Position numbers and translations under genes: made by a program. The notes under the pieces are model-generated. The model saw nothing but the letters and a program-made list of their open reading frames with translations, was not told the origin of the DNA and ran no database searches. Below are positions 48,801 through 59,500 of a DNA stretch of 64,000 nucleotides, in pieces; the stretch's first letter is position 1, and the number at the start of each line of letters is the position of its first letter. The DNA comes from Mercurialis annua (lineage: Eukaryota; Streptophyta; Magnoliopsida; Malpighiales; Euphorbiaceae), in assembly GCF_937616625.2 (NCBI RefSeq), contig NC_065574.1, positions 10,790,501 to 10,854,500 on the forward strand. The letters are read 5' to 3'.

Positions 48801-49317
48801 AGGTTTTTAAGCCCCTATTTTCGCTCCAACTCATACCAATAACTAAAACTTTATGAATAGTAAATACATTGATAAAATTTACATTATTTATACAAATCTA
48901 TATTTTGATTAATTTAACTTTTAATATTTATTTTAGTCCAATTTCTCATTGATTACTAATTATATTTTTAACAATTTTGTCCAAACTATTTTATTAGGAA
49001 GAATATAATAAATAAATAAAATATATTTTAAGAAACTATATATTATATATAAATGATATAATATTAATTTTATTTAAACATAAAAATTACTATATATTAA
49101 ATATTAAAGCGAACATTAAATAAATATTTCAATTAAACTCTACAACATAATTTTAAACAAATATATATTTGATATAAAACACTAAATACAAAATTTTAAA
49201 CAATTTATTAATCCAGTAAACCACTCCTCGATCCACCAATATCGAAATTTGTCTCCGCTTTGGCGTTATATTCAGAATAACAATGGAATTTGAAATTTAT
49301 TTACAGCTAACATTAGC

Positions 49318-49535
49318 TTAAAAGTTGGCAATGGCAATGATATTGCATTCTGGAGGGATATTTGGCTTAATTAGCAATCAATTTGTTCCTCTTAACAGTG
49401 ATTTTCAGAATTTGTTTATTCTGCGATAAATTCTGATGCTAGTACTCCATCTACCTTGGCCGATGCTTCTAATGGTGATTCTAGTCAGGCTTGGTGGCAG
49501 TTTTAGTGGAGAAGGAGGTTACTAATAACTATCTA
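49318..49535 (+). pseudogene. Decayed LINE fragment
   Basis: The plus strand reads LKVGNGNDIAFWRDIWLN, a motif found after RT in plant LINEs (G-N-G ... FW.D.W), then stops and a decayed continuation with SSQAWWQF. Non-functional and short. Confidence 0.55.
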
Positions 49536-49692
49536 TTTAATTTTAAAAGGCAGGATATGTATTAAGCTTTCTAATTTTGATAATGCATCCATAATACTTC
49601 AGAGTTTAAAGGAATAGTTTTATGCATTAAGCATCTGATAATGCATCTAAAAATATATAATCCATACATAATTAATATGATAAGTTCGAAGC

Positions 49693-49766
49693 CATGTGCT
49701 GCCATAATGTAGGGGGTCCTTTAACACTTCATATCCCAGCTGCCAATACAAAATTATCTATAAATA
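49693..49766 (+). promoter_or_regulatory. SAUR promoter block and TATA box
   Basis: CATGTG (49693-49698), TGTAGGGGGTCC (49708-49719, one base off GTGGGTCC) and TATAAATA (49759-49766). This is the uninterrupted form of the promoter split by a MITE in the sister gene. Confidence 0.7.
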
Positions 49767-49844
49767 CATATCCAAACCATCTTTACTACAACATTCACAA
49801 GTTCCAAAAATATCTCCATACTTTATAGAAGTTGAGATCTAAAA

Positions 49845-50141
49845 ATGGGTATTCTTCGGTTGCCATCAATGATAACAAGTGCCAAGCAAATTCTGAAGAA
49901 GCAAACTTTTAATGCAAGAAATATTATTGTACCTAAAGGGCATGTTGCTGTTTATGTTGGAGAAAAGCTAGAAAAGAAAAGATTTGTAGTTCCGATATCA
50001 TACTTGAATCATCCTTCTTTTCAAGATTTGCTTCGCCAAGCGGAACAAGAGTTCGGATTCAATCATCCGATGGGCGGTCTTACGATTCCTTGTGATGAAG
50101 AAGCCTTCATAGATCTCACTTCTAGGTTTTACTCATTGTGA
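49845..50141 (+). CDS. SAUR-family auxin-responsive protein (tandem pair, right)
   Basis: Intronless, 98 aa: [90 protein letters not shown]. It is the last SAUR of the cluster and nearest to the MRL1-like gene (about 3.4 kb from that gene's stop, convergent). Its compact promoter, with the shared block 40 bp from the TATA box and 86 bp from TATA start to ATG, is probably the ancestral state of the tandem pair. Role as for the family. Confidence 0.96.
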   Translation: MGILRLPSMITSAKQILKKQTFNARNIIVPKGHVAVYVGEKLEKKRFVVPISYLNHPSFQDLLRQAEQEFGFNHPMGGLTIPCDEEAFIDLTSRFYSL

Positions 50142-50262
50142 GATGAAAGAAAGAAGATACACTAAAATGTTCATTTTTTTTTCTTTTTTAAACATCCCCT
50201 CCTTTTTTTCTTCCTCCCGTGAGGACATTATAGAGGAGGATTGTGTAGCTACATATACAAAT

Positions 50263-50287
50263 TGTAAATTTTTCCACACAAAGTGGA
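50263..50287 (+). promoter_or_regulatory. Conserved 3'UTR hairpin block
   Basis: TGTAAATTTTT then TCCAC-ACAAA-GTGGA, about 125 nt past the stop. Preceded by TATAGAGGAGGATTGTGTAG, DST-like. Confidence 0.55.
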
Positions 50288-50935
50288 GGGCAGACTGTAT
50301 TAATTTTTTTATGCAAATTAATGCAATTAAAAATCTTTTATGAAGCCTCTCAAAAAAATATCTTTAATTAAGAAATATTTTCAATTTCTTTTGACAAAAG
50401 TAATTTATGTATCCATATTTTTAACCAAAATGATAAATATATCCTTAAAATAAATTTTGGCAATCTGATCCATTAACTTTATAATTTATGACAAACTCTA
50501 AGTTTAAATCTATTTTTAAACTTTGTTTCTATAGTTGTTAATTTAGTTTTTATTCCATGAATAATTATTTATACAATTAATTTTTATTTAATTTAAAAAG
50601 GATTATGTGGATTTAAATTTAGAAGTATTCATCTAAAAATAAACTTAAAATTAAAATAGATATATTTATCAAAAATTATAAAATTAATGGATTATATTGT
50701 CACCGGTTATTTAAAAGATATATTTACCATTTAAATGATATTATTTGTTTTTGTTTTTTTCGTTTAACAAAAACTTTAGTTTGGATTGGAAATAAATTAT
50801 AAACATACACTAATAACAAACATAATTCATACGTTTCAATTTACTTATCTTTTTCAATTTAAACATGGTACTTTTGTTTTCTTGAGAAACTATAAGTTAT
50901 AAATCATAAACTGACGCAGTAAGTTTTTTTATTTT

Positions 50936-51055
50936 GGCCTAATCAGTCAAAAACCCTCCATCTTTATCCCTTTTTACAAAAATATTCTGACATGAGAATT
51001 TTTTCAATTTTATACTAATTTGCCCTTTTATATTTCAATTGTACCCTAAAACATT
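50936..51055. mobile_element. Single arm of the 44448-type MITE
   Basis: GGCCTAATCAGTCAAAAACC... through TTTCAATTGTACCCTAAAAC, matching one arm of 44448-44952. It is cut off exactly where the CACTA element begins, and no second arm is found beyond it. Confidence 0.65.
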
Positions 51056-51328
51056 CACTACAAGAAATACTAGAATTAGCAGCAAACATTTTTTTTGCTA
51101 ATAGTACTAAAATTATTACTATTAACATATAGCAACAAAAAAAAATTGGCATGTTACTGCTAATAAAACGTTGCCTTAAATAATTGGTAACAAAATTTGC
51201 TATAAAATGCTGTTATAACTTAACTAATGGCAGCAAATTTCAAAATTAATGCTGCAAAATGTTTTTTAGCAGCAAAAATAAGTTGACTGCAAAAAAATTT
51301 ATTGCCAAATACATAATTCCTTATAGTG
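51056..51328. mobile_element. CACTA-type MITE, 273 bp, 3-bp TSD
   Basis: Starts CACTACAAGAAATACTAG and ends TTCCTTATAGTG, with ATT on both flanks (51053-51055 and 51329-51331). Subterminal copies of TAGCAGCAAA and TTTGCTA in both orientations are typical of CACTA ends. No coding capacity. Confidence 0.85.
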
Positions 51329-51331
51329 ATT

Positions 51332-52256
51332 ATAAGATAAAATTCTAGTTATTGAACCACAAATATGTCTCAGAATGAGACAAACCACAAGTGTTTTGAT
51401 TATAATTTTTTGCTTTCTTTTTTATTCCATTTAAAAGAGTTTAAATACAACTAAAACATTAACCAATTCTCCACCTAATGTGGAGCACAACGGATATAGT
51501 GGCCAAAAGAGTAGGCAACATGCTTCACCTAATTCTAAGGAAGCATTTCCACCAATTTAACTTTAACTAATGAAGCAGTAAAAATTAAAGACTCTAAATC
51601 ATAGCTTATCGTCCACTGACTCATTCGATAACTCTGCTCAAATTGAGATCTTTTCTTTAAAGAGGTTCAAAACTCCATTAATATAGTCAAAGATTTTAGT
51701 AGAAGCAAAGGTCCTTGTGCACTGTATGCACCAAGAGTTGAGTTGAGTTTGAGTTTGACTTATTCTTTAGTCAATGAAAACAGATTAATGTGTATATATA
51801 TTAATGCGGTAGAAGCAATCCATCGACCCAGAGATTAGAGAATACAAGTCAAAGTTGACACAGTTGAGATTTCTACTTCTATTCATAATAATTCAGATGC
51901 ATTAAATTCTAGGAATGTTCCATGCTCAAGTTAAACACGTTGACAATAGAAAATTCTTAGAATTTTTCCACTACTATAAAATTTAGAGAAATATGATTAA
52001 TTTTAACAAAATAACATTCAAATTCTTTAACTATCATAAGAATCATTTGATTGATGTTTTTGTTTAATAAATAAATAATTATAAGTTAATATATGTAACT
52101 TGTTATAACTGGTAATCCTGCTTCTTTTTGCATGGATGCAATTGTACTAAGAATATATATAGACATCTCCAAAATAGTTGTGAGTTTGTTATAATACAAA
52201 AATGACATTCTTTTTAGGACATCAAAAAGTGTAAAAAGTGACGTAGGAATAAGACA
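51332..52256. other. Intergenic DNA
   Basis: No gene or clear repeat recognised. Confidence 0.4.
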
Positions 52257-52265
52257 TTTTAAAAT

Positions 52266-52583
52266 GGATTAATTACATATAAAATCACCATCTTTATACG
52301 AATTCTCAAAAATAACACGACCTTTAAAACGTGTCAATTCAGGGCATCACCTTTCATTTATTTTCAAAAATAACATGGACAAGTTTTTAGATAAAATTTT
52401 GCTGACTTGGACACCCAATGTGAGTGCCACGTCTCATGCCACGTCAGCAAAAATGTCACTAAAAATGTGCCCATGTTGTTTTTGAAAAGAAATGAAAGGT
52501 GGTGCCCTGAATTGCCACGTTTTAAAGGTCGTGTTATTTTTACAATTTCGTGTAAAGGTGGTGATTTTATATGTAATTAACCC
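52266..52583. mobile_element. Mutator-like MITE, 318 bp, perfect 9-bp TSD
   Basis: Arms of about 120 bp (GGATTAATTACATATAAAAT and, reverse-complemented, GGGTTAATTACATATAAAAT) cover most of the element, so it could fold into a long hairpin. Target duplication TTTTAAAAT at 52257-52265 and 52584-52592. The arms are about 90% identical, suggesting a fairly young insertion and a potential small-RNA source. Confidence 0.9.
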
Positions 52584-53536
52584 TTTTAAAATTTTATAAG
52601 CAAAAAAAGTTAATAAATCCAAAAGTATAACGAAAATGACAAACAGATTACAGTTTGTTCTAGTAATCTATTTTTTGTATTAACTACATCCAAACATCAA
52701 ATAAAAGATTGGCAATTTAGTTAGTAAAAGTAATAATATGGTTTAGTATTTTAACTTCTTTTTATGATAATTTTTTTGATAATTAACTGGAGATAAAATC
52801 ATTAAAACTAAAAATAATCTACCAAACTTTATCAAAAAAGTGGATTAGTAATTCATAAGTATTAATTTATTGATTAACCGAATTATTACTAAAAAGGTAT
52901 TAAATGTAACAAAAATTGTTTAAAAAATTTGCTTAAATAAGTACCCTCTGGGGACAGGCCATCGAATATTTCATTAGCTGATTCCTTTACCAACACAATG
53001 TTTGTTCTGCAAGTAAATTTGATTGAATTTAACTTCACATTGTTTTTCAGTGCATAGTAATGCATGGAATGAAACCAAAAAACCATGATGAAGTTGTAAA
53101 TACATTCAAAACTTACAATCTATATTTGGTAGATAATATCTTCAAAAATTACAAGTAATCAATATTATACATTATGTGATGCAGCAATCTTAATATTCTT
53201 GCACTTCTGACATTGGAACTTCTGTTATTAAGGATGCAGAAAATGGCAAAGGCAACGACAACGTCTGGTTGGCCTGAGCATGATTCATTTATTTTTGTGC
53301 AAAACGGAACAGACTGCTCGATACAGCAGTCTCTTTTCTTTCAGCAATAAATGGAACAGACTGCTCGATATGGTTGCAACTTCTGCTCATAAATTTGTGG
53401 AAGTCATTCAAGAACAGGCAGCAACTCGACCCATCTTCCGTAAAATCATCTGTCATCTCATGCTGCAGAAAAACTCTTCCTATAACTCAATCTTTTAAAG
53501 CCATTTTCATATGAGCAAAATTGATTGTAACTCCTC

Positions 53537-56500
53537 TTAATCCATAGACAAATCGCCAGTTCGAATATTGCGCTGCTGATGAGTTATTCCTTTCCCTAAT
53601 CGTGATAGGGAAAAGCTCAAATCTTCTTGTCTTTCGCTGAAAGGAGAAGAAAGCTTTGGTTGCAACCATCTTCGCAACGAAATCCCGTTGATTCTAATCT
53701 TCCCATACGATTCATTCCCCTGATAAGGCAGCCCTAACCTTCTCAAAAGAGACGCAACATCCTGACCGAGCCTGCAATGCATATTTGAGTGAACAATTGG
53801 GTTAATGTAACATGATGCTGATAGCAAGCAACTAATAAATCAAAACCAATAGGCATTTTTACTAATTTACTGTCAGAGTAATAATTCACATAACTATTAA
53901 GTTCTGGTTTTTTGTTACAATAGCATTAAACTTTCTCTAAAAGAAAGTCGGGGTTGTGTTATGACATATTCCCTCCGTCTAAGAAATATAGTTTATCTAG
54001 ATAAAATAAGTTAATTTTAAAACCACAGCTACCCTTATTCAATTAAATATTTGTCTTGTACAGAATTAATAAATGATGAATTGAGGTAATAATTAATGAG
54101 TGCATATATGACAGTAAATCACTTAAATAATAATTGATTGTCTATAATTTGAACAAAAAAAGCAAATATTGTCTATCAATTTGGAACGCTAGGAGTAGAT
54201 CCTACACTTTGATGTTTAACTTTTTCCCAACTTATAACTGGCAACACTTCATTCTAGAGCTAGGAATTGTTTCAAGAGTAGTGTCTCAAGACTGCAGCTT
54301 TTAGAATTTAGTCAATTGGTAAAGGAAAACGAGAAATGAAAGTGTGTTATAAAGTCACTGGAAGGGTCAGTCAGTGAGACAATGAAGGACTCGGACTCAA
54401 TTGGCATGCTCATAGACAGTAGTAAGATTTGAATAATTCGATTGCTTTCAACTTGAACTTGTCTTAACTTTCTTATTCTGTTATTATGAAGATTATAATT
54501 GAAAAAGATAAGGACCAAAAGCGTTCGCGAATCATCATGACAGTATAATAAACATTACCCAAATGATTTTCAAGATGGAAACATGGTTAAAGAGGAGAGG
54601 TAGGAAATTATGCGTAGTATTTCTCACCTTCCTGCGACGTTGATGGTTTTCTCCCCTTCAGGTGTCTTGATTTGCGTTGTCTCAATAGGTAGCAAAATGT
54701 TCACACTGGGTAACTTTGCACCTGCCAAAAGTTTTAATGATGAGAACAATAGTTAAAAATCAACTTTACTCATTAAGTTAAACAATTACAACCAATTTTG
54801 TCATTTTCATTCTCCAACTGCGTCGAGTGCAAGCATCCTAGATAAAACATTAATTTTTAATATAAAATTTTATGCTGATTCCTATTAGAATTTATTAAAT
54901 TAAAAAAGATTGTTCAAATCATCCTAGCTTAGTTCTAAAATGGAACTGTCACTGATATGTTGAAATTGAATCTATTTGTATATTTCTTGGGGTTGTCTCT
55001 GTTATAATAAGAAAAAATGTAAACAACCACATCTAATAATGCAGAGTAAAATCATGAGAATCTTTTCAAAAGTTCTGATATAGTGATGGAAATGGATATA
55101 TAATGCTTAGAGGAACTAGTCCCATTTATAAACATTGCTAAATGAAATTCACAAAGTAAGATATAGGACAGTTTGTTAAACAATAAACCCTTACCAGCAG
55201 CAAGCCGATGCTTGAGACCTTTCAAAATGGTTAAGAAGTATACCTGAAGAGATTTATTAAAAGGTTATTGGTGGAACACTTAAAAAGGATAAAACAATGA
55301 AAATTAAAATTTTGATATCTGGCAGACAACAAATTAGGAACTTACACTATCCCATTTTATTCTATTTTATCTCATCTAATGCTTAGAAAACATAAATGAA
55401 GCAAGCAATGAATAGAAGTTAAGAACAAAAACGACAAAAAGAGACAATAGTAAAGTAACGTGGACAAATGACAAATAAGACTTGTTTTCTCTGCCAAGTG
55501 ACAGTCAGAGCAGTTTCTGGTCACGAAAATCTCCGTAGTGACGCATATAAGAATTTTGAAATATTTCAACGAGTCACTGATGAAAAATAATGAAGCAGTT
55601 CATAAGTTTATAATGTCAGCAAATTTAAGTTTGCAGCATTGCATATGAGCTCTGAGAGGGCATAAAGATTCAATGAAGTAAAATAAATGTTTTGAACAAT
55701 AGAAAGCTTTTAGATAAGTGGCAGTTGAAAGAATGATGTAATGAATTTACCTCCGCAATATGACTTTGCAGCGGTTTAGCATCAAAAACAATGGGACTTC
55801 CTTTGAAGGAGATACAAGGAACAGTTCCTTGAGAAGCAGCTTCCTGTATATGGTGACAGTCTTAGTTGCCATTTAATATCATCCCAACTTCATAATAATT
55901 TATTAAAGCGTCAAGTCAAAAAACTGAAGAAACAATCGAGGTTGAGAATGACCTCAAGCAATGAAAAAGCACAAGGATCATATTCTCCAAATCCATCCAC
56001 CAAAGCACAAAGGTTTGAGCTTTTTGATGGGTCGGCAGTGACACCCAGATTTTCAACCAATCTGCTTTTCAGTGAAGCATCATAAGGAAGCTGCAGGCAT
56101 CCCAAAACTTGTGAAACAACTTCCATTGTAGGTTTCTCGCCAGCTGCAATTGTTTCGCGGTAGACCATTAAAGCCTTTGATGTCCTAATGGAACAAAGAA
56201 AATATCAGAATATATCTTTTTATAATAAATTTATTCGTTCACGGACATTATCAAATATCAACTTATACAACTTTCAAGAATAATAAAATAATTAGAAGAG
56301 TAACCCAGCCCCCTCCTCACATAATAAAGTAACAGATGGAGAATAAACCACCAAAGGAAGAACAAAATCAGACCATTCCAAAGGGGAAAAATAATCTTAA
56401 ATGACACTTCCAGTCGTCAGGATAAAAATGACATACCATTCATTTCTTATTTGTGGCCATCCTGAATCAGAAGACAAGATAGGTTCACCAAGGGAACAAG

Positions 56501-59500
56501 CTTTCTGATATCTCCGCAAGCACATTCCTTGAAAGAGAAAAGACCCAGAAGATCAAATATATTAATCGGATATGGGAACTCCTAATGTTCTGAAAATAGT
56601 GGATTCTATCCAGGATTTGCGAAATGCACTCTTGTTTTGGCGAGTGTAGATTTATAAACATGGAACACAAGAGAGACAATAACATGATTAAGAGAGGTAT
56701 GTGTCAAATCCACCTCAATTTCGCATCCGCATCTATGAAACTTTTCAACTTACCATTCTACAGCTAAATAAAAATGTACTCAGAATACCTTTCTAGTTTT
56801 AATTTTTTCATCAGCATGGAAATAAGTGTTAGATAACAACTAACAGTAAAAGAAAAGTCGAAACAAACAGAAGCATCTCCAAAAATGGTTATGCTTTCAG
56901 ATGATGTAAATCAGCTTCAAGGAAGCCATACAGAGAATCTAACAATTTCAAAATCACGGAGATGCACCATAAAAGGTATGAAACAAAAAAAGTTTTCGAA
57001 ATTTACCAATTATACATTTGTACATGAGGAGCGTAGGGGCAACAGAATCTTGTTTGACTTGTGAAAGAAGCATGAGAGCAGCATCCAGATCATCCTTCCT
57101 GCAAAAGGAAAAAGCAAATGAGGCAATTTGTGGCATATAAAAAAGACTAAAGGGCCATAAGTTGTGAGAATGAAAATAATGCAAATGTTAAAAGAGTTTG
57201 ATTTGAAACCACATACTTTTCACTGGCCACTATGAGTATAGAATACGTAATAGTGTTTGGACACAAGCCAAAACTCTTCATTTCTGACAGTATTTCAATG
57301 GCTTTTGATAGCTGAACCCCATCACCTGTAGCAAAGTCGGGTAATTTAATGCTTTGTTTTTTTTGGGTAATTTAATCCTTTGTTTCTTTGCCATATAAAA
57401 TCATGTTAAGGCTACATGCATCAGTACTATACTTCCACTCTTTGTGGTCTATGGAATAGATCAAGGATATACAACATTCAACATGAAGAACACATTACTA
57501 CAGTTCTTTTTTTATCTTATTTTCCATTACTAAAAATTTGCTTCTTTTTCAGTAGTTATTTTTACAGGTCACAAATACAATTGCACTACTACACCAAAAG
57601 GGCTTGGTATTGATTATTTCGTCTGATATACCAAACGTCGGAATACAAAAATTTCACCATACTCTACAACAGCATATACGGGAAGTTTGACCATATTATA
57701 CGCATATCATTAGACTAATGAAACATAATTTTAATCCCATAACACAGCAAAATTTTCTATTTTTCTCAGAATCATATCATTTTGCATCAACCAAGGAATC
57801 AGCGAAAGGTTCAATCTTATTATGCATACAGCTCCCACAGTTATCATAACCCTCTTATCCCAACTAATATTTTTACGAGTCATACCTTGTATATGATACT
57901 CAGTAACTGCCTAACTGCTAAGCTGCCCAGAAAGTGCAATAATGAATTTTTTTAAAACTTATTTTCACAAATTAATAGCACAAGAAAAGGGGACATATGT
58001 CCATTGCTCTTTTAATGTTTTATTCTCTGATGACCAATCTTAAAATGCAAAATGGTCAATAAAAAAATATGGAAGTATAGATCTAAACAACAAATAGAAT
58101 CCCCATTGAACTCTAAAAGTAAGATCATTTTGAAAAAAGTGACAGAGACAGACTTACACAAAGCAGAGATCAAAGCGTTCATGGTTGGCACTGTTGGCTT
58201 CAGATTGATGGCCTTGATATCTTCATAAAGCTCTAGTGCTTTCTCCCAGTTTTTTGCCTGAAATTATAAGAAGCTTCAGTATTTGGCCTGAATCCTATAA
58301 ATGACGAAACATTTAATGCATAAGAGATCCATAAATTATTTTAAAATTCAGGAAGAGAATGTGAGCAAAATTTCACTTCCGGCTATAGCAATTGCCAAAT
58401 CAAAGGGATTCATGATAGAGACAGTCCCCAATCTGAAAACTACAAAGACATCCAAAATGCTAATGACTACAGCTTCGTTTCCCTACATAACTGACGAAAT
58501 TCAACAATTGACACTGATAATGCTAAAAACAAAGAACTGAATTATTTACAGGTAGTAAAGAACATTTTTCTAACATATGATTGAAGATGTAAGGCATACA
58601 TTACTGCATGCTCCCATCAATGAACTATATGGTACAATTCCAAGCTGCGTTCCTTGAATCCTGGCTTCTTGTAAGGTTTCAAATGCAACATCCAACATTC
58701 CAGCATGCCCCGCCACATCCATCAATGCACTGAGAAACATCTGCATAAAAGCGTCTATAAGAACTACAGTCATTTAAATAATGTATAGGAAAAATTGCTA
58801 CCATCCACTGAGATTAAGTCAAAATTACTGTTTTTTTCCTAAATTTTAAAAAGTCTCTGTTTCCATTCACTCTTGGGTATTAGATAACTTAAATACTCTT
58901 ATAAGATGTTTCAGTTAAATGAAACTAAAATACTAAAGGGATTTTAGTTATATGATATACAAGGGGAATTCAGTTAAATAAAACTAAAATATCATAGGAG
59001 AAATAATTAGTTCTTAAAAAACTCAGAGGAAAACAGTAATTTTTATCTAACTTCAGAGGTGAATATAATCTCTTATCTTTTTTTTTTCTATCCATAAACC
59101 AACTAAAGTTAAAAAAATCGAGTTTATCCTGACAGCATTAGCAGTTCATACCTCATCAGGGGCCACGCCGTTTCTCGTCATGTCTTCATAAATGCTGCGA
59201 GCAAAATCCCAATCAGCTGTCTGACTGCAACAATTAACAGCAATAGTATAAACCTCTGGAGTGCCCTTGATGTTAAACTTATGCATCATGTTGTAGACTT
59301 CTTTTGCCCGATCAACCTAAAAGCATGCTTTTTTATTCAGTCATAAAATATTATATATGCCAATTAAGAGAACGTGTATATATATAAGAAATACACACAC
59401 CTGACCAGCCTTTTCGCAGGCCTTCATCAATGCACCAATCGTGATGTGATCAGGGTCAATAGGATGTATCTCGGCCCCCATTTCTGCTAATACATCAAAG

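Noticed and set aside
53280..53498. Plus-strand frame downstream of the MRL1-like gene
   Set aside because: Lies in the likely 3'UTR region of the opposite-strand gene; no domain, low-complexity composition.
57580..57605. CACTACTACACCAAAAG in MRL1-like intron 11, possible CACTA end
   Set aside because: No matching opposite end or target duplication was found nearby.
58301..58540. Plus-strand frame of 79 codons
   Set aside because: Falls in intron 10 of the MRL1-like gene with no recognisable motif.
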